Positions 1 through 6,088 of a stretch of 6,805 nt of DNA are shown here, one piece after another (position 1 is the first letter of the stretch; the number at the start of each line of letters is the position of its first letter). The translations under genes and the position numbers were made by a program. This DNA is from an uncultured Moraxellaceae bacterium. Its GTDB lineage: Bacteria; Pseudomonadota; Gammaproteobacteria; Pseudomonadales; Moraxellaceae. The notes beneath the pieces were generated by a model. The model was given only the letters and a program-made list of their open reading frames with translations. It was not told the origin of the DNA and did not search any database. The stretch lies in contig CALEYY010000183.1 in the NCBI GenBank assembly GCA_937928295.1, positions 1 to 6,805 of the forward strand, written 5' to 3'.

Positions 1-528
1 CGTTTGCAGCGACAAGCCGAGAATGTCATCCGTGAGCTGCTTCAACAGGATCCAGGCCACGCCGCCAATGAACACGATCTTGGCAATCGACTTGATCAGC
101 TCGACCCCGCTCTGCATCGAAAACAGCCGGCCGAAACCCGTGATCGGATTCAGCTTGTCGAACTTCAGCGAGAGCTTGAAGGCGACACCGCCGAGCATGA
201 CCGACGACAAGATCGCCGCCACAAAGCTCACCGCCATCAGCGGCCAGGTCAGCCACAGGCCATCCACCAGTATTTCCATGAACGCCGCCGGCAGGTCTTC
301 GCTGCTGCTTCTGTTCAGAAACTCTGGCGATAACGAATGCTTAAGCAGGCTCATGAAGCCCGTGCCCAGCGTATCGCCAAGCATCAGCAAGGCCGCCGCG
401 CAAGACAGCATCACCATCATGGTCGAGAGTTCGCGTGAGCGGGCAACCTGACCTTTGTCTCTGGCGTCTTGCAGCCGTTTGGCGGTCGGTTGTTCGGTGC
501 GTTCCTGACCTTCTTCACCGGATGACAT
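1..528 (-). CDS. flhB: Flagellar export-gate protein FlhB, 5' part (cut by window edge)
   Basis: FlhB is the inner-membrane subunit of the flagellar type III export gate that switches export from rod/hook to filament substrates. The 176 residues visible are the N-terminal part of a protein usually near 370-380 residues. The cytoplasmic start carries the family signature ERTEQPTAKRLQDARDKGQV (residues 9-28). Hydrophobic segments follow at about 37-58 and 90-112, then the conserved loop KLNPITGFGRLFS (125-137) and the start of a third segment near 148-165. The self-cleaving NPTH site lies in the C-terminal domain and is outside the window. The ATG at 528 has a GGAG 7 nt upstream (TGGAGACCGCAC-ATG) and overlaps the end of fliR by 14 nt, suggesting translational coupling. 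The frame stays open to base 1. Family assignment is secure; integrity of the rest cannot be judged. Confidence 0.95.
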   Translation of the reverse strand, partial: MSSGEEGQERTEQPTAKRLQDARDKGQVARSRELSTMMVMLSCAAALLMLGDTLGTGFMSLLKHSLSPEFLNRSSSEDLPAAFMEILVDGLWLTWPLMAVSFVAAILSSVMLGGVAFKLSLKFDKLNPITGFGRLFSMQSGVELIKSIAKIVFIGGVAWILLKQLTDDILGLSLQT

Positions 529-1315
529 GTGCGGTCTCCAGTATCAGGCTCATGTTGCTGAAGGCGATGGTGAGCAGGCGCTGTACCTGCGGCAGCAAGG
601 CCGGCAGCGTGCGCTCCACGACCAGCAGACCGAGCATCAAGGTGACCGGAAAGCCCACCGCAAACAGGTTTAGCGTCGGCGCGGCGCGGCTCATCACGCC
701 CATGGCAATCTGCACCACCAGCAGCGCCACCACGGCCGGCAAGGCGATACCCAGGGCATTGCGCAACATGCCGCCGATGGCCGTGAGTAGCACGCCGAAA
801 GTCTCGGGCTGAACCACGGACGCCCCCACCGGCCAGGCCACAAAGCTGTCGGCGAGCAATTTGATGAAGGCGAGATGGCCGTTCATGGCCAAAAACAGCA
901 GCATGGTAATGAGCATGAAAAACTGGCCCATCACGGCCACGGAAATGCCCTGCTGCTGATCAATCACACTGGCAAAGCCCAGCCCCATGCCAGTAGCTAC
1001 GAACTGGCCGGCAAACATCACAGCCTCGAACACCAGCTGCAGCATGAACCCTAAGCAAATGCCGAGGATAAGTTCGTTGGCGGTGAGCAGAACGCCTTGC
1101 AGGCCGAGCGGGTTGAAATCAGGCATGGCGGGTTGCCAAGGCATGAGCAACACCGCCAGCATGAGCGCAACGCCGAGGCGAATCTGGCGTGGAATGGCGC
1201 GATGGCTAAACAACGGCGCGGCCATCATGGCAGCACTGATGCGCACAAAGGGCAGCCAGCCGGCACTGATCCAGGTGGCGATCTGGCTGTCGCTGATGAG
1301 CATGGCGCTGATCAT
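515..1315 (-). CDS. fliR: Flagellar export-gate protein FliR
   Basis: FliR is a polytopic inner-membrane protein that, with FliP and FliQ, forms the helical core of the flagellar type III export channel in the basal body. With the ATG at 1315 the product is 266 residues, close to the usual 260. It is strongly hydrophobic along its length. Family hallmarks are the N-terminal run P-FVRISA-PLFSHRAIPRQIRLG, the GHL motif in LFLAMNGHLAFIKLL, and the C-terminal APTLNLFAVGFPVTLMLGL. The open frame extends 9 nt further to a TTG at 1324, but that codon directly abuts the AAGAGGA Shine-Dalgarno, so the ATG at 1315 (9 nt from it) is preferred. An ATG at 1303 aligns best with the E. coli start but has a poorer ribosome site. 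fliQ ends 36 nt upstream; flhB starts inside the 3' end. Confidence 0.95.
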   Translation of the reverse strand: MISAMLISDSQIATWISAGWLPFVRISAAMMAAPLFSHRAIPRQIRLGVALMLAVLLMPWQPAMPDFNPLGLQGVLLTANELILGICLGFMLQLVFEAVMFAGQFVATGMGLGFASVIDQQQGISVAVMGQFFMLITMLLFLAMNGHLAFIKLLADSFVAWPVGASVVQPETFGVLLTAIGGMLRNALGIALPAVVALLVVQIAMGVMSRAAPTLNLFAVGFPVTLMLGLLVVERTLPALLPQVQRLLTIAFSNMSLILETAHVIR

Positions 1316-1324
1316 CTCAGGCAA

Positions 1325-1331
1325 TCCTCTT
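1325..1331 (-). promoter_or_regulatory. Ribosome binding site that sets the fliR start
   Basis: AAGAGGA lies immediately next to the TTG at 1324 (no spacer) and 9 nt before the ATG at 1315. Usual spacing is about 5-10 nt, so it supports the ATG and argues against the TTG. Confidence 0.7.
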
Positions 1332-1351
1332 CATGCAGACATGCCGGCTTC

Positions 1352-1621
1352 TCATGCCGAGATTCCCGGAATCATCTGAAACAGATTGCGCGTGTAGTCG
1401 ATCAGCAGGCGCAACATCCAGTGCCCCGTCAGGCCCAGTGCAATCACCAGCACGATGAGTTTGGGAATAAAGCTCAGCGTCATGTCCTGAATCTGCGTGG
1501 CGGCCTGGAACATGCCCACCAGCAGGCCCACGGCCAACGCCGAGATCAGCAAGGGCGCGGCCAGCAGCGCAGTTACAACGAGTGCCTGACGGCCAATTTC
1601 AATCACCATATCGGGAGTCAT
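1352..1621 (-). CDS. fliQ: Flagellar export-gate protein FliQ
   Basis: FliQ is a small two-helix inner-membrane protein present in several copies in the FliP-FliQ-FliR export channel. The 89-residue length equals the family norm. The N-terminus (MTPDMVIEIGRQAL) is followed by helix one (about 14-38), the diagnostic loop FQAATQIQDMTLSFIPKL (38-55), then helix two (about 55-74). The ATG at 1621 has TGAGGT 5 nt upstream, and this Shine-Dalgarno is built from the TGA stop codon of fliP, only 8 nt away. Translation of the two genes is therefore probably linked. Nothing unusual is seen in the protein. Confidence 0.96.
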   Translation of the reverse strand: MTPDMVIEIGRQALVVTALLAAPLLISALAVGLLVGMFQAATQIQDMTLSFIPKLIVLVIALGLTGHWMLRLLIDYTRNLFQMIPGISA

Positions 1622-1629
1622 TGCGCACC

Positions 1630-2424
1630 TCAGGTCTGAAAGCTGGCAGCGAGGGAGCCCATGATCAGCGCCCAGCCATCGACCAGCACGAAGAGCATGA
1701 TCTTGAACGGCAGCGACACGATCATCGGCGACAGCATCATCATGCCCATGGCCATGAGCACGCTGGCCACCACCAGATCAATCACTACAAAGGGGATGAA
1801 AATCAGGAAGCCAATCTGGAAGGCGGTCTTTAATTCGCTGGTCAGAAAGGCGGCGGCGAGCACCGGAAACGGCACATCGGCCGGGCTCTGAAAGCTCTCG
1901 ACCTTGGCGATGCCGGCGAACAGCGCGATGTCATCTTCACGGGTCTGCGCCAGCATGAAGCCGCGCATGGGCTCGGCGGCTTTCGCCAGCGCCGGCTCGA
2001 AGGCCAGGGTGTCAGCCATGTACGGCACCACGGCATCCTGATGCACTTTTTCCAGTACCGGATACATGATGAACAGCGACAGGAATAAGGCGGCACTGAG
2101 CAGCACCTGGTTCGACGGCGTCTGGCCGGTCCCGAGCGCAGTACGCAGCAGGGCCAGCACGATGATGATGCGCGGGAACGCCGTCATGCCGAGCAGAATC
2201 GCCGGCAGCAGCGTCAGCACGGTCATGATGGCCAGAAGCTGGATGGACACGCTGTATTCCTGTCCGCCCTTGGCCCCCGCGCCCACCGACATCAGCGGCA
2301 AGCCCTTGCTTTCGGCCCAGGCGCTGACCGGCAGCGCCAGCAGCACAGTCAGCGCGCCCAAGCCTTTGATGCAGCACTTCATGCCGCTGCCGGCAAGTAC
2401 TCTTTCCAGCAAGCCCCGGCTCAT
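1630..2424 (-). CDS. fliP: Flagellar export-gate protein FliP
   Basis: FliP forms the five-subunit core of the flagellar type III export channel in the inner membrane. The product is 264 residues. It has a cleavable signal peptide, as is usual for FliP, with a hydrophobic core at about 21-33 and a likely cut after SAWA (34-37). Conserved blocks follow: FPRIIIVLALLRTALGTGQ (83-101) with PSNQVL, then REDDIALFA, TSELKTAFQIGFLIFIPF and the C-terminal LPFKIMLFVLVDGW. The ATG at 2424 overlaps the fliO stop as ATGA and has GGAG 8 nt upstream. An internal ATG at 2382 (residue 15) would give a more standard short signal peptide (MKCCIKGLGALTVLLALPVS...) but lacks a good ribosome site, so the upstream start is kept. 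Confidence 0.96.
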   Translation of the reverse strand: MSRGLLERVLAGSGMKCCIKGLGALTVLLALPVSAWAESKGLPLMSVGAGAKGGQEYSVSIQLLAIMTVLTLLPAILLGMTAFPRIIIVLALLRTALGTGQTPSNQVLLSAALFLSLFIMYPVLEKVHQDAVVPYMADTLAFEPALAKAAEPMRGFMLAQTREDDIALFAGIAKVESFQSPADVPFPVLAAAFLTSELKTAFQIGFLIFIPFVVIDLVVASVLMAMGMMMLSPMIVSLPFKIMLFVLVDGWALIMGSLAASFQT

Positions 2425-2858
2425 GACCGGCGCTCCGCCAGCAGACGCTTCAGGTGCTCCACGAATGGTGCTGTATCAGCTGCCACAGCAGTGGCCGACA
2501 GCCCTTGCGGCAACGGCCCCTGCCAGGTGTGCAGCGTGCGAATGCCATTGCCAGTGCAGGCGATCAAGATGTTTTCCTGATCGATGCGCAGCAGCATCAC
2601 GCGCTCTTTCAGCCCGAGCTGCTGCTGTGCAATCGGCTGCAGGATGCCAGGCGCAGCGGTCTGCAAGCGCTGCAGACGACGCACCAGCCAGGCCGTGGCG
2701 AAGAGCAAGGCCAGCACCACGAACAGCCCGAAGATCACCGAAAACACACTACCCACCGACAGCGGCGTGACCTGTGCCGTCGCCGGTGCCGCCAGTGCAT
2801 GGCCGGCAACAAAAGGATTGACCAGAAGAAAGCTGAGACCGAGCAGACGCTTGTTCAT
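2421..2858 (-). CDS. fliO: Flagellar biosynthetic protein FliO
   Basis: FliO is a bitopic membrane protein that helps assemble and stabilise the FliP ring of the export gate; it is the least conserved of the set. The 145-residue product begins with a signal-peptide-like segment (MNKRLLGLSFLLVNPFVAG, possible cut after HALA at 20-23). A membrane helix at about 35-59 ends in RR, and a cytoplasmic domain follows with the FliO-type pattern PIAQQQLGLKERVMLLRID ... ILIACTGNGIRTL. Position between fliN and fliP is the standard one and supports the call. The ATG at 2858 has a very strong Shine-Dalgarno (TAAGGAGA, 6 nt from GGAG to ATG) whose TAA is the fliN stop. The end overlaps fliP by 4 nt. Confidence 0.92.
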   Translation of the reverse strand: MNKRLLGLSFLLVNPFVAGHALAAPATAQVTPLSVGSVFSVIFGLFVVLALLFATAWLVRRLQRLQTAAPGILQPIAQQQLGLKERVMLLRIDQENILIACTGNGIRTLHTWQGPLPQGLSATAVAADTAPFVEHLKRLLAERRS

Positions 2859-2868
2859 GTCGCTCTCC

Positions 2869-3261
2869 TTAGCGCAGGCGCCGCAGGCGTTCTTCCGGAC
2901 TGACCACCTCGGTCAGCATGATGCCGAACTTCTCTTTCACCACCACGATCTCGCCGCGCGCCACCAGCGTGCCGTTGACCAACACATCCAGCGGTTCGCC
3001 GGCCATGCGATCGAGTTCGATGATCGCGCCCTGACTAAGCTTGAGCAGGTCGTTGATGCTCATGCGCGCGCGGCCAACCTCGATCGACACGGTCACGCTC
3101 ACATCCATGATCATGTCGAGATTGACATTGGCCATCGGGCGCTCGGCAGCTCTCTCGTTTGCATGAGTGCCGCCCTGCAACTCTTTAAGTCCTGCTGCAT
3201 CCGGTGCCAGACCGGCCTGGGTTTCTTCAAACATGGAGATGTCCTCGTTGATGTCCGTCAT
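2869..3261 (-). CDS. fliN: Flagellar motor switch protein FliN
   Basis: FliN forms, with FliM, the lower C-ring of the flagellar motor. It takes part in rotation switching and in docking the FliH-FliI export complex. The C-terminal SpoA-type domain fills roughly the last 85 residues, from LDMIMDVSVTVSIEVGRARM through ELDRMAGEPLDVLVNG and ARGEIVVVKEKFGIMLTEVV, to the typical end ERLRRL. The N-terminal third is acidic and variable. Three starts are possible: GTG at 3270, ATG at 3261 (1 nt after the fliM stop, suited to coupled re-initiation) and ATG at 3234, which has the best ribosome site (GAGGA, 7 nt). The ATG at 3261 gives 130 residues and is a compromise; the one at 3234 gives 121. Function is secure, the start is not. 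Confidence 0.94.
   Translation of the reverse strand: MTDINEDISMFEETQAGLAPDAAGLKELQGGTHANERAAERPMANVNLDMIMDVSVTVSIEVGRARMSINDLLKLSQGAIIELDRMAGEPLDVLVNGTLVARGEIVVVKEKFGIMLTEVVSPEERLRRLR
3242..3246 (-). promoter_or_regulatory. Candidate ribosome binding site for a shorter FliN
   Basis: GAGGA lies 7 nt before the ATG at 3234, inside the longer fliN frame. No comparable site precedes the ATG at 3261 or the GTG at 3270, so FliN could begin MFEETQAGL. The purine run may also be chance within coding sequence. Confidence 0.4.
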
Positions 3262-3262
3262 G

Positions 3263-4240
3263 TCAGGCACGACGCAGAATGGGGCTGAGTTGGTGGTTGA
3301 CCTTGACCGCGAGCTGACCCTGATGCGTGCCGAAAGTGCCAGTCATCAAGGCCAGCTCCTCAATCAGCAGCGTCACGCCCTGCGGCGAATCAATCGGCAG
3401 CACATCACCGACCGCCAGGCGCGAAACCCGCGACAGTGGCATGGCGGATTCGTTGAGTCGGGCCACCACATTCAGGCTGGTGGCCTCGATACCCTGCAGC
3501 AGGCGCTGACGCCATTGCTCGTCGTGCTCCTGACGGCTGGCACGACCCTGAATCTGCCCGCCGAGATGCTCACGCACCGGATCAATGGCCGCCCACGGCA
3601 CCAGCATCCACACGCCGCAATCGTGGCCTGGCATGGTCACGGCAAAGCGCGCCGCCAGCAGGTTGTCGCTCTGCTTGAGGTGATCTACGAAACGCAAGTC
3701 GCTGTGGCGTTCGAGCAGCTCGGGCACGATCTCGACCACGCTATGCCAGGCTTGCCCCAGATCCGGCAGCAAGGCACGACCAAGCTGCTGCATGAAGCGC
3801 GCTTCGGATGGCGAAAAGTCGCTCTGCAAGCGCTTGATACCGGCACCACCACGACCGCCAAAAAACTGATCGACTAGGGCAAATACCAAGTCAGCTTCAA
3901 ACACCAGATAAATCGGTGCACCCAGCGGCGTGGCCAGGATCACGCTGATGTCGCAGGGCGGCGTCAGCATGCGTTGCAGCTCGCCAAACTTCATCACAGC
4001 GATGCGCTCGGCGCGCACGCCCTGAATGTCTGGCGAGAGTTGCCGCAGGCGTTGCTTCAGAGCTTCGGAGAATTGTGTCTGCACCAGCGACAGCGCCGGA
4101 ATCAGGCGCTGCACGGCGTAGTCTTGAGTGGCAAAGTCGTAGCGATCACGACCATCGGCGGCCTGCGGTGCTGGCGCATCGCTGCCACGCATTTCATGCA
4201 TCAGGGCATCGATTTCAGCCGGTTCAAGGATGTCGTTCAT
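3263..4240 (-). CDS. fliM: Flagellar motor switch protein FliM
   Basis: FliM is the C-ring protein that binds phosphorylated CheY and transmits the signal to FliG to reverse motor rotation. From the ATG at 4240 it has 325 residues (E. coli 334). The N-terminal CheY-P binding peptide is visible as ILEPAEIDALM (residues 4-14), close to the family LSQAEIDALL. The middle domain includes the FFGGRGG loop at 126-132, equivalent to the GGxG motif at the FliG interface. A C-terminal SpoA domain (about 240-322) contains LSRVSRLAVGDVLPID and GTHQGQLAVKV. The frame also extends to a TTG at 4267 inside fliL, but the ATG at 4240 has GGAG 6 nt upstream and places the CheY-binding peptide at the extreme N-terminus, as in the family. 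fliN follows directly. Confidence 0.96.
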   Translation of the reverse strand: MNDILEPAEIDALMHEMRGSDAPAPQAADGRDRYDFATQDYAVQRLIPALSLVQTQFSEALKQRLRQLSPDIQGVRAERIAVMKFGELQRMLTPPCDISVILATPLGAPIYLVFEADLVFALVDQFFGGRGGAGIKRLQSDFSPSEARFMQQLGRALLPDLGQAWHSVVEIVPELLERHSDLRFVDHLKQSDNLLAARFAVTMPGHDCGVWMLVPWAAIDPVREHLGGQIQGRASRQEHDEQWRQRLLQGIEATSLNVVARLNESAMPLSRVSRLAVGDVLPIDSPQGVTLLIEELALMTGTFGTHQGQLAVKVNHQLSPILRRA

Positions 4241-4246
4241 GGCTGT

Positions 4247-4250
4247 CTCC
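4247..4250 (-). promoter_or_regulatory. Ribosome binding site that sets the fliM start
   Basis: GGAG stands 6 nt before the ATG at 4240, in the 13-nt gap after the fliL stop. It supports a start at 4240 over the in-frame TTG at 4267. Confidence 0.75.
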
Positions 4251-4253
4251 GGC

Positions 4254-4763
4254 TCACTGCACGACAAACTTGGTGAAGTACACGGCAGCGATGCCGCTCT
4301 GACCGGTTTCCTCTTTCAATACCGTGTTGATCACATCCAGAGCTTGCGCCTGCAGGGCTTTCTGGCCATCGATGGTCTGCACATTTTCACGCTGCAAAGA
4401 GCCGAAGAGCATCGTCAGCTCGCTCTTCACGCGCGGCATGACTTTGTCGAGCCGAGCAAAAGCCGTGGCGTCGCGGGTCATCACATCCACTTCCACCTGC
4501 AGGAAACGAAAGCGCTGGCCATCCTGGATGTTTACGACAAAAGCGGGATCAATGGTTTTATAGGTGGCTTCGCCTTTACCGGCAGGTGCAGCTTCAGCAC
4601 CATGCTCAGCACTCGCTTCACCGCCATGTTCTGCGACGGGGGCTGCAGCCTGCGCGCCCGCTTGCGGAAACAGGTAAGTCTTGGCGAGAAACAAGGTGCC
4701 AACCACTGTGCCGGCCAGCAACAGCAGCCCGAGCAAAGCAAAAATCAGCGTTTTCTTGTTCAT
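4254..4763 (-). CDS. fliL: Flagellar basal-body-associated protein FliL
   Basis: FliL is a single-span inner-membrane protein surrounding or stabilising the MotAB stator at the flagellar base. The 169-residue product has a short cytoplasmic MNKK, a membrane helix at about 6-27, an Ala/Glu/His-rich linker (34-66) and a periplasmic FliL domain. That domain shows YKTIDPAFVVNIQDGQRFRF (68-87), VEVDVMTRD and a C-terminal end GIAAVYFTKFVVQ, all family-like. The linker holds a two-copy AEHG repeat. It is the first gene after the sigma-54 promoter. The ATG at 4763 has AGGAA about 9 nt upstream. fliM begins 13 nt after its stop. Confidence 0.94.
   Translation of the reverse strand: MNKKTLIFALLGLLLLAGTVVGTLFLAKTYLFPQAGAQAAAPVAEHGGEASAEHGAEAAPAGKGEATYKTIDPAFVVNIQDGQRFRFLQVEVDVMTRDATAFARLDKVMPRVKSELTMLFGSLQRENVQTIDGQKALQAQALDVINTVLKEETGQSGIAAVYFTKFVVQ
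4590..4634 (-). repeat. Two-copy AEHGxEA repeat in the FliL linker
   Basis: Residues 44-50 (AEHGGEA) and 52-58 (AEHGAEA) of FliL form an imperfect tandem repeat separated by one Ser. The 21-nt units differ at several mostly synonymous positions, so a duplication, if real, is not recent. It lies in the flexible linker between membrane helix and periplasmic domain. Confidence 0.55.
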
Positions 4764-4807
4764 GAGTACGGCTTCCTGGTGATATCAAAGATGTCTGTAT
4801 CACGGGT

Positions 4808-4827
4808 AAAGCAACTCATGTGCCAAG
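4808..4827 (-). promoter_or_regulatory. Sigma-54 (RpoN) promoter for the fliL operon
   Basis: On the minus strand the -24 element TGGCAC (4825-4820) and the -12 element TTGC (4814-4811) are separated by 5 nt, so the invariant GG and GC are 10 nt apart. This matches the sigma-54 consensus TGGCAC-N5-TTGC without mismatch; the flanks (CT before, TTT after) also fit. Predicted transcription start is near 4799, giving a leader of about 36 nt that contains the fliL ribosome site. Just upstream is an A/T-rich stretch (about 4828-4850), which could favour bending. Sigma-54 control of flagellar genes through a FleQ/FlrC-type activator is established in several proteobacteria; the activator here is inferred and no binding site was identified. 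Confidence 0.85.
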
Positions 4828-4909
4828 TATTTTTTCTATAAATATCAGAATCTTGGGGATTATTGGCGTGCGTTTTCCCGACAGGAATTTGGCGCTCGTC
4901 AAAATTCAG

Positions 4910-6001
4910 TCAGCCTTTCTGACGGGCACCCATCAAGACTTTTTCGGCCAGCTCACGAGGCGTTCCCACCGCCATCGAAGCACCCAGCTCGAAGGCCGCT
5001 CTCGGCATGCCGTAAACCACACAGCTTTCCGGACTTTGTGACCAGGTCATGGCACCCTGCTCACGCATGCGCAGCATGCCCACCGCACCGTCCTTGCCCA
5101 TGCCGGTCAGCAGCACCGCCAAGGCATCTGCCCCCACTTCGTCAGCAGCGGAATGAAACAGCACATCCACCGATGGCCGATGCCGGTTGACCTCGGGAGC
5201 ATCCGACAATCGTGCTTCATAGCGACCATCACCTCGACGATGAATCGTCAGATGTGAATGACCCGGCGCGATATAGACCCAGCCTGTCTGCAACGCATCC
5301 TGATGGCCGGCCTCCTTCACACGCACCGCGCAGCAGTCATCCAGGCGCTTGGCGAAGCGCGTGGTAAAGCCCTCGGGCATATGCTGCGTAATCAGCACCG
5401 GCGGACAATTGGGCGGCAAGACTTCAACAAACTGCTTGATGGCCTCTGTTCCGCCGGTAGAAGCGCCGACAAAGATGATCTTGCGCCGATCAAACTGAAG
5501 ATTGGCATAGGGCGTATTGCCGGTATCAACCACTTGCAAAGGCGGATGCCGCTGGAACTGCCCGGCATTGATGCCAGCCAGCCGAACCTTGGCGGTGACC
5601 TCCTTGGCCATGGCCGAAAGCCCGCCTTTATCACCCAGGTTCTGCTTGCAGATGATATCCACGGCACCCAGCTCAAGGGCCCGCAAGGTATATTCGCTGC
5701 CCTCCTCCGTGCGACTGGAAATCATCAGCACCGGCAAGGGGTTGAGGCGCATCAGACGCTCGAGGAAATCAAGCCCGTCCATGCCCGGCATATCAATATC
5801 TAATGTGACCACATCAGGCTGCAATTGCCGGATCAGTTCACGCGCCGCCAGGGAGTCAGGTGCCGACCCCACGACACGCATGTCGCTCTCGGCATTGATC
5901 ATTTTTTCCAGCAACAAGCGCATGGATGGCGAATCATCGACCACCACGACTCGGGTCAGATGCGCCCGGTTTTTCTGTTCATCGCGTTCAGGGATTGCCA
6001 T
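4910..6001 (-). CDS. cheB: Chemotaxis response regulator, receptor methylesterase/glutamine deamidase CheB
   Basis: CheB removes methyl groups from chemoreceptor glutamates and deamidates receptor glutamines when phosphorylated by CheA. From the ATG at 6001 it has 363 residues. The receiver domain (about 17-140) shows acidic residues D22/D23, phosphoacceptor D68 in TLDIDMPGMDG, S95 and K119. A linker precedes the esterase domain, whose catalytic triad is S181 (GASTGG), H207 (TQHMPEG) and D304 (TGMGKDG). Spacing between these residues is close to E. coli CheB (S164, H190, D286). Residue 120 is Gln where receiver domains nearly always have Pro after the conserved Lys. An upstream in-frame ATG at 6013 has no ribosome site and its own G is part of the GAGG site for 6001. 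The cheD tail ends 1 nt before the start. Confidence 0.96.
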   Translation of the reverse strand: MAIPERDEQKNRAHLTRVVVVDDSPSMRLLLEKMINAESDMRVVGSAPDSLAARELIRQLQPDVVTLDIDMPGMDGLDFLERLMRLNPLPVLMISSRTEEGSEYTLRALELGAVDIICKQNLGDKGGLSAMAKEVTAKVRLAGINAGQFQRHPPLQVVDTGNTPYANLQFDRRKIIFVGASTGGTEAIKQFVEVLPPNCPPVLITQHMPEGFTTRFAKRLDDCCAVRVKEAGHQDALQTGWVYIAPGHSHLTIHRRGDGRYEARLSDAPEVNRHRPSVDVLFHSAADEVGADALAVLLTGMGKDGAVGMLRMREQGAMTWSQSPESCVVYGMPRAAFELGASMAVGTPRELAEKVLMGARQKG

Positions 6002-6007
6002 TTCAGG

Positions 6008-6011
6008 CCTC
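6008..6011 (-). promoter_or_regulatory. Ribosome binding site that sets the cheB start
   Basis: GAGG lies 6 nt before the ATG at 6001, within the out-of-frame 3' tail of cheD, whose TGA (6005-6003) falls between this site and the cheB ATG. The arrangement suggests cheB translation is tuned to ribosomes finishing the full-length cheD frame. Confidence 0.7.
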
Positions 6012-6088
6012 ATGAATGATGCGTTGACGGTATTCCTGCTCCTCGCGAATCACTCGCGTACTTTCATCGGAACGGAGTCGTCGCAGCT

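Noticed and set aside
3167..3877. Plus-strand open frame of 236 codons opposite fliN/fliM (and similar ones at 2066-2770, 2584-3288, 5258-5803, 5517-6116).
   Set aside because: They lie antisense to well-recognised genes, show no recognisable domains, and are rich in residues expected from mirror reading of GC-rich coding DNA. They are shadows.
4883..4905. Inverted repeat GAATTT...AAATTC just after the cheB stop, considered as a terminator.
   Set aside because: The stem is only 6 bp, A/T-rich, with an 11-nt loop and no following T run, so it does not look like an intrinsic terminator.
6044..6058. Small inverted repeat CGCGA-N5-TCGCG in the cheD-cheB interval, considered as a regulatory hairpin.
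   Set aside because: A 5-bp stem is weak evidence, and the stretch is explained as coding sequence of the out-of-frame CheD tail.
6014..6088. The cheD-cheB gap as a non-coding regulatory leader or a separate small gene.
   Set aside because: In the -1 frame it reads as the normal CheD C-terminus and leaves only 1 nt before cheB. No start codon with a ribosome site begins a separate peptide.
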